Counted from the stretch's first letter, positions 21,279 through 33,979 are shown. The stretch: 64,000 bases of DNA from Ichthyophis bannanicus (GCA_033557465.1 CM066033.1:704973637-705037636), one strand, 5' to 3'. The notes: generated by a model not told the origin, from the sequence alone. Translations and numbers: made by a program.

Positions 21279-22609
21279 CTCTGCCTCTTGGTGAGCTGCC
21301 TTCTAGTCAGGATATGTACTCATTCAGACCTGGTGATTCTAGTAGCCCCAGATTGGCTGCGCAAACCATGGTATGTGGATTTAATAGGACCTTTGGCAGG
21401 GTCTCCACTCCAGCTCCCGCTGGAGAAAGGTCTTAAGAGCCTATGATGATGGAGGATCCCGCTTTCTTCTTGCTTATGGCCTGGACTTTGGAGGTAAGCT
21501 GTCCAAGAGAGGCTACCATGGAGTGGTAGTGAATATCCTGCTCCAAGGCCCATGAATTATTGACCTCCTTAGCCTATATGTACGCAGGGTCAGCGGAAAG
21601 CCTTTTATTTTGAGGGGCCCAAGCATTCTCCAACTCCACCCCAAGATCCACCCCGCAAGCAGAGACCCTTCATGTTCTGCCTGCGGGAGATTGGATCCCT
21701 TCAGACAGAACAAGAAAGGTCTTTCATGGCTTTTCTTCTGCTCACAGGGGATGGGATTCCTCTGGGTAGCCTGCTGCCTACTGGCCACGATCAGGCAAAG
21801 ACCCTTCCTGTTGCCCGCAGGAGATCGGATCCCCATGGGCAGAACAGGAAAGGTCTTTGCCATGATTGTGGCTTCTCTTCTTCTTCTGCCCATCAGGGAT
21901 GGGATCCCTGCAGACAACCTGCTGCCTGCCACTGTGATTTATTGATGAGGCCAGGGCCCATGTAGCCCATCCTTTTCCGATGTCTATGTATGTGAGGGTT
22001 TTTTGAGAGGTAGTGTTCTTCTTAGGTCTTTGATGACTCTGAAAGTGTATATAGAGGTGGGCATGTTGTCCTCCTTTCAGGTGGGCTTGGACCAGGGTTG
22101 GCCCTGATCTTTCTTAAGGTTCAGGTAGCGGCCTTGGCATGCTACATGGGACATATTCAGGATTTATCCTTGACTGCTCACCCTGATGTTTCTGGCTTCC
22201 TCAGGGAAGGTTAAGTAGATGTATCTGGTAGCATCTCAGTGAAGCCTTTCGTAGGTGATGAAAACATTGAAAGGGCTCCCTTTCAAGCCCATCTGTAAGG
22301 TTTCTCTCAGAGATTTGACTCTTCAGGTGGTGCTTCTGGAGCTATTGCTTCTACCAGACAGGTCTTGGAGCTGCAGGCCTTGCTTTCTTGAACCTTGTTT
22401 GGCCATTTCAAAGACTCTGGTCAGCTTGTGAACAGTGCCATCCTTGTGATCTCTTCTTTTCACTTTAATCAGACAGTTGTTCTACCCTCTTTTTCAGTGG
22501 AAGACCGTTGGTCAGATCCCTTTCTGCATCTGCTCAACTTGAGGAGGGTATTGCTTAGATATATAGAAGAGACCAACTCTTTTCATTGGTTGGACCACCT
22601 TTTTGTTCT
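21279..22609 (+). pseudogene. DIRS-E fragment: methyltransferase-like end and recombinase N-part
   Basis: This is an older, divergent DIRS family that hosts both A and F. It opens with VILVAPDWLRKPWYVDL (end of the methyltransferase-like domain). Recombinase sequence follows in several frames (KLSKRGYHGVVVN, then QVAALAWYMGHIQDLS, then SSFHFNQTVVLPSF and WLDHLFVL). Stops and frame changes are frequent. A stretch at about 21,640-22,060 does not fit the recombinase and contains an imperfect duplication (GGATGGGAT...CCTGCTGCCT), so it is probably a later insertion of unknown type. Coding resumes at 54,328. Confidence 0.72.
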
Positions 22610-22800
22610 CCAGGAACAAGCAGGAAGTCAGTCCTCACATATGGGTGATGTCAGCGCTGACAGAGCCACATGAAAGCGTCTTCCTAGCTTTCAAAGAAAG
22701 CCTTTGGAAGATGCCACCACCCATGTGTGGTCCCCTTCCCATGCAAGGGTGCCATCTTGCTCAGTCTCCTTTTTTCCGCAGAGCCCAATGGATGTGTGTC
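22610..22800 (+). repeat. DIRS-F left ITR
   Basis: The outer bases equal those of A-C (CCAGGAACAAGCAGG), then CATATGGGTGATGTCAGCGC and the block with CTTTCAAAGAAAGCCTTTGG. The reverse complement appears near 54,170-54,290 (GGCTTTCTTTGAAAG, GACGTCACCCATATGTG in diverged form). The inner limit is approximate. Confidence 0.75.
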
Positions 22801-22959
22801 CTGTTTCTATGGAAAAATCCTTAACAAAACTGTTCCTAAAAGTTAGTTTTCTGGTAGGCGTACTGGTTCCTCTTTCTGCCTCGAGTCGGCGCCTCCTGGC
22901 CCCTTTTTTTCTTGAGGTCTCCCTCGACCAGTGTTCGTGCCTTTTTTTGCCCAGGGGTC

Positions 22960-24490
22960 ATCGACCCCATCCGGGTGTTTCCTGGTGGGTTCAAAAAGTG
23001 TGACCACTGCAGTCAAGCCATGTCCATTACTGACACCCATGACTGCTGCTTGCACTGCCTAGGCCCGGACTATGACAGCACCTCCTGCAAACTGTGCCAG
23101 GCCATGTTGGCCAAAACCAACAAGAAAAGGTCAGAGTTGTGGAGAAGTTGTTCCCTAGATCTAACTTGGACCTGCCTCCTTGGCACCGAGCTCCAAGCCC
23201 AGTACATCCCGTGACGCCCCGGCATCCTCAGAGTCCCGCAGCCGTGATTCCTCTGAGAAGATCCTGGACCTGTAAAAGAAGAAGTAGTCATCAAAGTCCA
23301 CTGAGGCTGCGCTGGAGAAATCTGGTAAAACTCCTCAGAGGGACTCGGGCGACTGAATAGCGCCCCACCAAGGTCCTCAAGAAGGATCCCTTGGCCGGCA
23401 GAGACCATGCGAGGTTCCTTGAGGACATAGTCCTTGTCGAGAGTGCACTCCCTAGAGTGCTGGGGCCGGGCCCAAAATCCTCAGTGCCTGCATCAAAAGC
23501 TGTGGCGCCTTTTGGCTTGGAGACCAGAATGGTAGCCCTGGAGCAGAACATCATTCCCTCAGACTTGTCTCCCCCAGCACCTAGATACCATTCTCCTCCC
23601 GAGGACAGAGCCTTCCATGACTTTGTCAGGGATATGGCCAAGGCCCTCTCTGTGCAAACCGAGGTAGAGGAGGACCCACGCACCGAAGAGTTGGAGATTC
23701 TCCAGTGTGATACTCCACCTAGAGAAACCCTCATGGTGCCCATACAGTCGATCCTCGAGAGACTGCTCCTCCAAATGTGAGAGACACCGGCGTTGGTGCC
23801 CATAATCAGTCGTCGGCTCGATACTATGCACTGCATCAGGAAAGGGCCGGGATTTCACAAATCCCAGCTGTCGCATAACTCCATGATTGTCGAGCCAACC
23901 ATGCAGAAGCTCAAGAGCCAGAAAACTCATTCTTCCATTCCTCCCGGCAGGGAGGCCTGGACCCTCGATGCCCTCTGGTGCAACTGTTAGCAGGGCTCGA
24001 TGCTGGATTGCCGGATCCAGGCCTATGAACTCTACATAGGCATGTACTTAAAGGCACTGGCCAAAGAGCTGTTGAGGTTTGCAGCAGGCCTCGTTGGGGA
24101 ACCTCTCTAATGGTTCCTGATCCTGACCTTGGGAGTGAGGGACTTCTCAAAGTTCCTCTCCCAGGCCATCTATGATGGCTTTGAGTCTGTGACTCAAGTT
24201 GAGGCAGCTGGCATTGGGGCCTGGCGACAGGCCTGGCTGCAGTCCTCCAACCTCAAACAGTGGGTCCAGGACAAACTGCTCGATTTCCCTGGTATCGGTG
24301 AGAACCTTTTTGGCAAACCCAATGCCGACAAAGCTGTTGAGATCAAGGCAGAGTTTGTGACCTGTCAGAGGCTCTCCAAAATGACCTCATCCTATCCCCT
24401 CAAAAAAACATCAGGAAAAAGGGTGCTTTTGCACAGGGACATCAGTACCAGCCCTACTCTGGCCATCAGCAAGGTTCTCATCCCATGAGG
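22960..24490 (+). pseudogene. DIRS-F gag
   Basis: The N-terminal Cys/His cluster reads FKKCDHCSQAM, HDCCLHCLGPD and CKLCQAM (22,990-23,105), with the same spacing as A-C. No ATG is obvious before it. Middle block: SPPEDRAFHDFVRDMAKAL (about 23,590). Core: LYIGMYLKALAKEL, then AIYDGFESVTQVEAAGIGAW, WLQSSNLKQWVQDKL and GENLFGKPNADKA. Frame changes or stops occur near 23,215, 23,360, 23,780 and 24,110. Coding sequence is notably GC-richer than in A-C, which supports a separate family. Confidence 0.75.
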
Positions 24491-24549
24491 CAGGGACACA
24501 GGGCTCATAAGGCAAGATCACCCAAGCCCCAGGCTCCAGCTCCCACCCA

Positions 24550-26420
24550 GCCTTGGGGGAGCTTTTGATTCCAAGGGCAGGGCCTCACCTCCCCCAGGAG
24601 ACCTTCACTAGCCCACTGGGGGGCGCCTGATGCTCTTCGTCCACAGATGGGCCTCAATCCCCTTGGACTCTGGGGACTGCAAATGGTCAGGGAAGAATAT
24701 CTCCTCCACCTGCAACAGATTCCACCCAGGTTCTTTCCTAGAGAGCCAGTGCAGCCTCTTCTTCACCAGACCCTGCTACTCACAGAGCTCACAGGTCTTC
24801 TCAAGTACAAAGCAGTAGAATTGGTGTCCAGACACCTGTGGAGCAAATGCTTCTACTCCAGGTGCTTCCTTGTCCCAAAGAGGACTGGGGGCCTCAGACA
24901 CATCCTAGACCTGCGAAGCTTAAACAAGTTTCTAGTGAGGGAGAAGTTCAAGATGCTGTCCCTTGGAACACTGCTGCCTTACTTCCACCAGGGAGACTGG
25001 CTTTGCTCCTTAGCTCTAAAGGATAGTTACACACACATCCTAATCCACCCCTCCCACAGGCAGCATCTAAGGTTTGTGGTAGGAGGAGGACACTACCAGT
25101 ACAGAGTTCTACCCTTTGGCCTGGCCTCCTCACCAAGGGTTTTCACAAAATGCCTAGCAGTGGTCACTACCCACCTATATCTGCAAGGGGCCTTTGTCTT
25201 CCCCTACCTAGACAACTGGCTCATCAGGAACAGCACAGCCTCAGAGGCCCATCAGGCCACAGGGTGCGCAACCCTCCTGATGCAGCACTTGGGGTTTGTC
25301 ATCAGCTGTTCCAAATCTCATCTCACTCGAGCCCAGAGCCTGGAATTCATAGGCGCTCAGCTGGACACCCTTTAGAACCAGGCCTTTCTCCCCAGGGAAA
25401 GAGCAGAGCACCTCAGGGAGCTAGCTGCAGAGGTGCAGCTCTGTCAGTGCCAGCCCGTCTCCTCCTCTGCCTTCTGGGCCACATGGCCTCCACGGCCCAT
25501 GTGACCTTGCTAGCCCACCTACACATTCGAGCAGCTCAGTGGTGCTTTCGCTCCCAGTGGATGCAAGCAACGGGCACATTGTGGGATAGCGTCGGAGTGT
25601 CCCGCAAGCTGTCGGAATCCCTAGACTGGTGGCAACTTCTCTGCCACCTCTGGGCCAGGATGCCTTTCCAAGCACCCACCCCTCAGATGGTCCCCACCAT
25701 GGATGCCTCAGTTGGGGGGCTCATTGTGATGACCTTTGCACACAAGGCCACTGATCCCAGGTGGAATCCCTGCTACAGATCAATCTTCTGGAACTCAGGG
25801 TGATCTTCCTGGCCCTACAGAGATTCCGCCACTGCCTGTGACACCAGCCGGTGCTGATACAACCAAGTAGCCATGTTCTACATCAACAAGCAGGGGGGCA
25901 CACGGGGTCTTACTCCCTCTGCCATGAGGCAGTGGCCCTTCTTTCCTTTGCAGCTTGCAACAACATGTTCTGCAAGCAGACAACCTGACGGACAGACTGA
26001 GCAGGGTGCTCCAGCCGCATGAGTAGTGCCTGAACCCCAGGGTGGCCTCACGGCTCTTCCGCCTCTGGGGGACGCCTATTATGGACCTCTTTGTCACCCT
26101 GGACAATGTACAGCTGCCCCGCTTCTGCTTGCAGCAATCACACCTGGCAAGGGTGGCGACGGCAGCAGATGCCTTCCTGATCCCTTGAAGGTAAGGCCTT
26201 TCCGCCGACCCCACTGATCACCAAAACCCTCTTCATGGTCCAGTGCGAGGGGGCATCTCTGATACTAATTGCTTCCAGGTGGCCCAGACAGCCTTGGTTC
26301 CTACTGATGTTCTCCCTGTTGGCAGCACTCCCTGTCCCACTGGATCATGCCCCAGACCTTCTGTCTCAGGAGGAGTGCTCCCTCCTGCACCCCAATCTGG
26401 GGTCTCTAATGCTAACAGCG
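24550..26420 (+). pseudogene. DIRS-F RT / RNase H / methyltransferase-like region
   Basis: The RT is open over 24,647-25,375 with KMLSLGTLLPYF, LKDSYTHILIHP, LPFGLASSPRVFTKC and the active-site block FPYLDNWLI at 25,205-25,216. The second catalytic Asp of YLDD is Asn here (AAC), so the polymerase would be inactive. RNase H (TMDAS, AMFYINKQGG) and the methyltransferase-like block (WGTPIMDLFVT, LILIASRWPRQPWFLLMFSL) follow in changing frames to about 26,420. Several indels separate them. Confidence 0.78.
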
Positions 26421-26639
26421 TGGCTGCTGAAAGAGTAGCTTTGGCCCCTTTCAACCTCCCACGGGAAGTCAAGGAAGTCCTGTTGACCTCCAGCAAGCCC
26501 TCCACGAGGTAAGCTTATGCCTTTAAATGGCGAAAATTCTCAGTATGGTGTGTGTGGAAATGCGGGAGAACCTGTTTTCCTGCCTGGTGCAACTAGTGCT
26601 CCAGAACCTACTGCATCTGTTGCACGCTGGGCTAAAGTC
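26421..26639 (+). pseudogene. DIRS-F tyrosine recombinase, N-terminal part
   Basis: It reads NLPREVKEVLLTSSKPSTR, a stop, YAFKWRKFSVW, then a frame change and LLHLLHAGLKS, the counterpart of LLHLSNSGLKTNS in copy C. It is cut by the T-run that marks the poly(A) end of the minus-strand L1. The next segment of the gene (about 105 codons, including box I) is absent from the window. The C-terminal part restarts at 53,331. Confidence 0.75.
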
Positions 26640-26904
26640 TTTTTTTTTTTTAAAGCTTTATTTAAATTTTCTCTGTACATTTAACCTGTACAATTTCACT
26701 AACTACAAACATTTTAACTTATAACTTCCCATCCCCCCCTCTCCCCTTGAGCACGCAGGGTACATCAACAGAGTAGCAATAGCATGTAGGGTACATCAAC
26801 AGGGCATCAATAGCGTGTTAACCTTAACAGGATATCAATAGCATATTAACATATTAACATTTGGTCTGATAGCAATCGTATATCAAGTTCTTACATAAGA
26901 AGAG

Positions 26905-29900
26905 TGGAAGATACCTGCAATTCACTTGTACACGCTGCTTCTACAAAATCATTCAAAGCCTTCCATTTAAGACTACCAATGCCCACATGTTGTGAACCTT
27001 TCCTAAACATCTGTTCATATTTGCTGTACAGACATACTTGATGCCACCAACTTTGCCAGTTGAGTTCAAAGGTACATTTCCAGTTAACCCGTTTTGGACC
27101 AGCGTATGTTTTACATACATAAGGTTTCCATACTTACTACTCAACAGTTTACTAATTAATGGTTATAAATTCAATGGAACTATGTTTAGCTATTATCGTT
27201 ATGTCAAAAAGCGTTATATACAGATTTTTTATCTGAGATCTAGTTAGTTTAATGGGTATTCAAAGTTTTCTGATTTTGACGGTACTGGCTGCTCAACATA
27301 AAAAGATCACAAAAATAGTAAGTAGCTTATAATGCTGTAATAGCTACTATTTTGCAAATAAAAGTATTTGTAGACTTTAGACAATAGGTTTAGATAACTG
27401 TAAGTTACTTAGTGTCAGAGTTATTGGTGCGTATATCGGCCTTATATGTTTTTCATACGCTGTGCTAATATGTTGTCGAAACTAATTGCTGTCAAGCATT
27501 CTGTTCTAGGTGTTTCAATGGTGCAATATCGACGCACTGCATCAGAAGTATTTTCACGTGTATCATATTCCGCCGTCAGAATGGACTGTTGACAAACTAT
27601 ATTATATCATAATAAAGTGTTTTAAATGAAAACTGCAGTTTCAATAGTATCATACAGTATGTTTATCTCAATGAATATTGGAACTGAATCCTATCTTTTC
27701 TGAAGACGGACAATATACATATTGGACCACTGTATGAAAAACATACACTATGTGAAACTTCTATTTTCTGCAAAGTTTTAATATTTTTTATTATTGCCGG
27801 TATTTCATAGTTGTTTGAGTGTAACAAATCTAATAAATCATCCAGAACAGAGAAAAAATATGCAAGCTGTCCAAAACGGGTTAAGTAGAATTAAATGTAT
27901 GGCTATACCCATCATAAAGTCCAAGAGGAAATTATATTTTTTATGCAAAGTAGGGATTCCAACGGCTGATCGTAAACCTATGATCCCCCATGTAAGCGGT
28001 TCCCTAAAGCCCAGGATTGCCTGTATTTGCTCCCAGACTTGTGCCCAAAATAACCGTATACAGGGGCACTCAAAGACTATGTGGGCCAGCTTACCTATAT
28101 CATTCTTACAGGACCAACATTGATTGCCCACCGCTGCATCCCACTTAGCTACTTTCACTGGGGTATAATAAGCCCTATGGGTAAAAAAGAATAACGTCTG
28201 AGTAATTGACGCAGACTTCGATATCCGCACTTGTTTACCCCAGATTTTTCTCCAACTCTGCAGGGGAAGAGAATTTCCCGTATCATGCTTCCATACCTTT
28301 TGCAAGCCGAGTATCTGTGGGTTAACTCCTTGACTCAACTTCCTATAAAAGAACGAGGCTAGACCCGATGCTTGATGGGCCTCTAGGATCACATCCTCAT
28401 AACCACCCTTCCCTACCAATTCTTTAATGTCTACCCTGGATTTCGCAATACAATGCCTAAGTTGTAACCATTGGAAATAGGACTGCGATGTGAGGCCGAA
28501 TTCTTGCTGTAATTTACCAAACTCCTTCCATTTTTTATTTTCTATTAAGTGCCCAATGCACCAAATCCCTTTGGTGTACCAACTACTCCAAGCAAAGGTT
28601 TTATGTTGAATTTTAAGTAGGGGGTTGTACCACAATGACTGTTGACTAGAGAGATGTATATTCAGCCTGTAATTTTCCGCCAGAATGGTGAAGGCAGCAA
28701 GCGTGTCAGTTACCATTTTAGGGTATCCTAAGCCTTGCTGAAGCTGCATGCCTGGGATGAGTTTAATTGGAAACTGAGCTAGTAGTCTCTCTTCTACCCT
28801 CAACCAGATCAGGCTTAGTTCTGTAAGGTTTCCTAGCCATCTAGTGCCCTGCTTTAATAGGAACGCCTTGTGGTATGCCAGAAAATCTGGAAATGTTACC
28901 CCGCCATCCTCCCTGCAAAGTTTAAGTTTATGCCGTGCTATCCTTGGGGTTTTGTTTTTCCACAAGTAGTCTTGTCAATGCCTTCTCTAACTGCCGATAT
29001 ACCTGCCCTGGCATAAGGCAAGGCAGCATCTCAAGAATATAGTTAATCTTGGGTACTATCATCATCTTGATGGACTTTAATCAGCCCCACCAGGATAAAA
29101 CTTGGGGAGACCACTTGACAGTCATAGCCTGAACAATACTTAACAATGCATCAGCATTGAATCGAATGGTCTCTCCAGTGGATATCGATAGTGCACCCCC
29201 AAGTATTTGACTGTGTTAGGTTCCCACACAAATGGGAAAGCTTTCTTGTCTTCTTTCTGCACTAAAATGTTTAACGGAAAAGCCACTGGTTTTGACCAAT
29301 TGATCTTATAACCAGAGAGCAACGGATAACGGTCTATCTGTTTGAGCACTTCGGGGACCGATTCAGGGGAAGTAAACAGAAGAAGATCATCTGCATATGC
29401 CGATAACTTTATTTCCATACTTGCAATGGTGGCGCCTTGAACCCGTGGCCATTGCTGCAAAATTAGAGCTAGCGGCTCTAGTGCTAGGTTAAATAATATA
29501 GATGACAAGGGACAACCTTGGCGAGTGCCCCGACCCAATGCTATTGGCTGAGATTTCATTCCGTTCACACAAATGTTAGCTGAAGGATGGATATACATTA
29601 CTTTAAGATACTGGAGAAAACCCTCGCCAATACCGAACCATTTTAAGGCAGAAAACAAAAAGGGCCATTCTAGCCGGTCGAATGCTTTTTCAGCGTCCAG
29701 TGACAACCCTACCAGCGGTGTGTGTGTTTTCCGCTCCAGCTAGAACATGACAAAAAAGCCTAGCATTATCTGCTGTTGACCTACCTTCCACAAACCCACA
29801 CTGATCGGGGTGTATTGTCAGGGGCATTATTTTCGATAACCATCGGGCTAGTACAGTTGCATAAATTTTTTAATCTACATTAAGTAAGGATATTGGCCTA

Positions 29901-31341
29901 CAATTGGTTACAAATTGTGGGTCCCTGCCCACTTTTTCCAGGACGATCACATTTGCTGACGTAAATGTGCCTACTTGAGACGCTTCTGCCACTAATAGGT
30001 GGAAATATTGATGCAAAGAAGGGGCCAATTCTTTGGAAAAAACTTTGAAAAATTCAGCAGGGAGCCCATCTGGGCCTGCCGCTTTACCTGCAACTAACGA
30101 GTTTATGGCTTGAATGATCTCATCTACAACAAAGGGATTACCTAGCTCCTCATTCATTCCCCTGTTCAAAGACGGCTTCTCTATCCCAGAAAGCAGCGGT
30201 TCAAAGTCCTCTTGTGCAAATGTTCTTTCAGACTCATAAAGATGTGCATAGAAGACCCTGAAAGCTTCAGCAATCTCTGAGTCTTTTACTACTAGATTCT
30301 GTTTTTGGGGGTCTTGCAGCGCTGCTACTCTGCCTGCTTCCCTACGGCCCTTTAATGCATTGGCAAGTAGTCGCACTCCTTTATTACTTTCCCAGTAATA
30401 AACACCCTTTTGTGCTTTTATGTTTCGCGTGGCTTCATTTGTTAGTAATGCATTAAATCTAAACCTTAGTCATTGCAGCCTTAACAATATGCACGGGTCT
30501 GTACGCTTAACTAGAATTCGATGATCTGCTTTTATCTGCGCCTCTATGGCTGCTAATTGCTGTCTATGTTGCCTTGCTCGCCGGTAGTTAAAGCTTGTTA
30601 TTACAGCTCTCATGGAAGCTTTAAAACCCTCCCACCAGGCCCATCCGGAGGTGTCTTGGGGAGAATTAAATTGAAAGTATTCAGCTATTGCAGCTTTTAC
30701 TTCTACCCGGAATTCCTCTGTGTCTAGGAGGGCTCTGTCAAAAAACCATCTCTCAGAATTCGAAGCCATTCCGCCATCATGTAACACCAGTGAGATAGCT
30801 GCATGATCAGAGATGTGTGCTGCATGTATATTCATTTCTGACACGCAAGGAACCAATGACTTTGATATCAGAAAGTAATCAATTCGTGAGAGGGATTGGT
30901 GCGGTGGTGAAAAAAAAGTAAAGTCTAGCTCTGAGGGATGGTGCAGCCACCATATATCTACCAATCCTATTTCTTGAATCATGGAGGATAGGACTATCTG
31001 CGCTCTGGGGGTCTAGAGGTCCTGGGTGGTTTCCTATTAACCGGGGAGTCAACAACTAAGTTAAAATCTCCAGCTAAAATTGTTGGTATCCCCATAATCG
31101 CATCTACCTCCTTTGCCATCATCTTAAAGAATTCTGGACAATCCAGATTAGGAGCATATATATTGATAAGAACCATTTCAAGGTCCTCTACTTGAATTAT
31201 GGCTTTAGTCCACCTCCCTTCCAGATCAGAGCAAGTTTGCATGATGTTGACCCCTACAGACGTTTTGGCCAAAATGGCCACTCCATTGCGCTTATTGAGT
31301 GCTGCAGAGTAAGCCACCAGCGTGTAAGGCTTTATACTAAG
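26905..31341 (-). pseudogene. L1 ORF2 (endonuclease C-part, RT, C-terminal domain)
   Basis: ORF2 encodes the endonuclease and reverse transcriptase that drive target-primed insertion. Reading leftward: endonuclease with ILAGDFNLV (about 31,065) and RIDYFLIS, ISDHAAISLVL (30,790-30,890). The RT entrance is AAGPDGLPAEFFK (30,070) and SLDAEKAFDRLEWPFL (29,680). Then come GTRQGCPLSSILFNLALEPL (29,480), AYADDLLLF (29,390) and the long C-terminal domain (27,881-28,965). At least five stops or frameshifts separate the segments. The GTRQGCPLS and AYADD forms are typical of the L1 clade. The last part lies beyond the MITE (about 26,905-27,083). Confidence 0.82.
27088..27880. mobile_element. piggyBac-like non-autonomous element (MITE)
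   Basis: TTAA lies on both sides (27,084-27,087 and 27,881-27,884). The terminal inverted repeats are CCCGTTTTGGAC at the left and the inverse, GTCCAAAACGGG, at the right. piggyBac elements characteristically insert at TTAA and begin CCC. Diverged inverted and direct copies of the subterminal block GGACCAGCGTATGTTTTACA occur inside (about 27,440 and 27,720). No transposase ORF is present. It interrupts the L1 ORF2 C-terminus. Confidence 0.85.
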
Positions 31342-31911
31342 TGTGGGCTTTCTTTGCCCCCCCCCCCTCACCAGCAACCTGCAGGGCTCTTGGAGTCACA
31401 GAAAACTACATTCAAAGCAATACGAAAGGAATCCAAAGACAGCAATAAAATACCACACACTTCTATATAGATACACCAAAGCTTTGTGGAGAGAAACAAA
31501 TAGAAACAAGCTCTCTTTGTTTACTCTAACTATTAGCTATGGTTCACTTTATTTATAAGGCTCTTTTGGAGGATACAGCATTATTTCACTTTATTATCCT
31601 ATGTCAGGTATAACGTATTCATCACATCATAGGTCAATTTCTAATCAGCATAGGTCAGTATGAGGAGACATACATGTATTCCAAGACATAACTGTTTACT
31701 GCTGACTGCTTGGTATCTAATAACCCTGAGACTACGAGGCTAGAGGACAGCCTGCCCCTTTTCTTATCTACAGGACTTGTACCTCTTCACCTACTTAGTA
31801 AGCAAATATATGAAGTTTATTTCTAAGCAAAGTTCTGAACAGAATTAACTCTTTCTCAGGTTTAGACAGTCTGATAGTGTACACCGCCCTGTACAAACAC
31901 GCTTACTTTCA
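31342..31911 (-). repeat. Provirus 3' LTR
   Basis: 570 bp, aligned base for base with the 5' LTR apart from the C-run and one substitution. Its first three bases on the minus strand (TGA, 31,909-31,911) also serve as the env stop codon. Confidence 0.95.
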
Positions 31912-33499
31912 GTCCCTCCTCTGATTCTGTAAAGAATCATTCCCAAAGTAAGGAAATTCAGACATTGCCATTGAAGTGGAATTAAAACTAGTTTCTGGGT
32001 CAATCTGTAACATCATTGTAGGGGTCAGTGATTCCACTGATTTCTTACAGCAAGCTGATAATACACAGAGAATTAATGCTCCTAAAATGAGAATCCCCAA
32101 AATGCCAAGCAATGATGCTAATAAGCCTTGCAAAGGCCTGGATAATGAATTCCAAAATGAAGAAACAGAATGAAATAGAGCTGAAAAAGAACTTACATAA
32201 CTATCACTTGAAACGAAAGTACGGTTTCTAACTTTATCCAATAGGCCTTTTACTATTTTTCCATTATTATCAAGCATACTACAACAAAAACCGACTATTA
32301 CTCCACACACATCATTTTCCTTTGCTAGGAGATAGTCTAAAGCCATCCGGTTCTGGGCTGCATAAGCTGACACTTTGTTTACAGCACCTTGCAAAACACT
32401 AATTGCCTCAGTGAGGTCTAGGGCTGTAAGCTCAACCACTGCCTGTAGTCGTATAATCTGGGTACCATATTCTCTAGTGGGTGCTATAGCTCCAAGTGTT
32501 GAAAGCCACACAGTACCTGTGAATGCATCTATTTGAGATTTAGTCAAAGGCTTTGTAGTGTCTACCAGGTGTTGAGCAGCCTCTATGGCCTTATCCTGTG
32601 AAGAAACATCCCTTTTTCTTCTAACAGAATTGGTCAGGGTTGATAATAAAGTAATGTTCTGGTAAGGTACAAATCACCACGGGGTATCTAATTGGGCTAT
32701 ATAACAAGTACCTGACCAACCTCTGGGAAGCTCTGTATACACAAACGTACCACACACAAAATAATCTCCTTCTAAAGCCACTAAGCCATCTTCCCAGATT
32801 GTCAAATTCTGAGGACAAGATACATTCTGGATACAATTATTCAAAGCCCACTGAGTCATGGCCATTTCATTAAGCCCTCCAGACAAATTATGTTTCCAAG
32901 GATGATAATACCCTAGTAAAGGGAAACTCCAGTTAGGTATGCCTAGGTCTGAACTAGAGCCATTCAAAAGGTAGCCAGAACTATTATATTGTAGTAATTC
33001 ATAATCATGCACCTGATTCCCTTGAACTGACATTAATTGTACCACTGAAATATAAGAGTTTCCTACAAGGGATTTCTTATACCAGATAGAAGAATTATGC
33101 AGCATTACTATTCTACAAACATTCCATGGAGTATCCCCTACCTTTTTTCCCTTACCCTGAGCCATAAAACATATTGGAGGATGTTGCAGAGGCATAGGAC
33201 TAACTATTCTAGGTTCTGGGCCTGTATGAGACCATTGTACGGAAGTTAGATTAAAGGCTATGTCACAAAACTCCTCAAAGGTCTTAGGCCTAACCCTAGG
33301 TAGAAATCCATGCTGAGTAGCTGTCACAGATGGAAGACACACTGCACAATATGATAAATTAAAACGTTTTGGTCACTGAGTGTACCTGTGACTCGAAAAT
33401 ATTTGAATATTCATCATAACATTCCCAAGGTTCTAACTGCAGCACCGCTTTACTACTACTAATATGCCTCAGCATAACTAAGATTAGATATAAAAACAT
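31909..33499 (-). pseudogene. env: Provirus env
   Basis: The likely start is the ATG at 33,499, opening a hydrophobic signal-peptide-like segment (FLYLILVML). A frameshift near 33,370 separates it from the surface subunit (33,342-32,674), which has many N-glycosylation sequons. An in-frame TGA at 32,674-32,676 precedes a furin-type RRKR site (32,611-32,622). The transmembrane subunit is otherwise open, with a CX6CC motif at 32,281-32,307 and a membrane span (LLASLLGILGILILGALIL). It ends at TGA 31,909-31,911. Env would be the fusion glycoprotein; this copy is broken. Confidence 0.85.
31912..31923 (-). other. Polypurine tract
   Basis: On the minus strand AGAGGAGGGAC lies directly before the TG of the 3' LTR, the expected position for the plus-strand primer. 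It overlaps the last codons of env. Confidence 0.75.
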
Positions 33500-33979
33500 T
33501 CTTAGCAAATCTTTTAAATATCTAAAACTATAATTGCTTCAAAATATACTAAATCAAAACTGAAAATATACCTACTCTTCTTAATACTCTCCTTTATATA
33601 ATGAGAATATATACTGTAGCAATGATTAGCCTCTAAGGCTCAATAAATTTATGAAGTAGAGGTTAAGTACCTAAAGGTCATTACATATATTTATTTATTT
33701 ATTTAACAGTTATTTATATACCGCTCTTTCCCTAGTATCAAGTGCGGTTTACATGGAACAGTAGGTTAATTGGTATGTAATATACCAAGTCAGTTTACAT
33801 AGAACAGATAATTATAATTTACAAGGAATGTTGTAACATTAAAGGTATAACATATTAGAACATATATACATTGTTAGTTTAAATCTATAATCATCATGTG
33901 AATGAGAGTGTGGTATGGTTAATAGTGTATTAGTGATATTTATTTTGAAAATAGAGTATGTAATAATAATGTATAAATG

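Noticed and set aside
22960..23220. Host zinc-finger gene
   Set aside because: The Cys/His pattern is the DIRS Gag N-terminus shared with four other copies and is followed by other DIRS domains.
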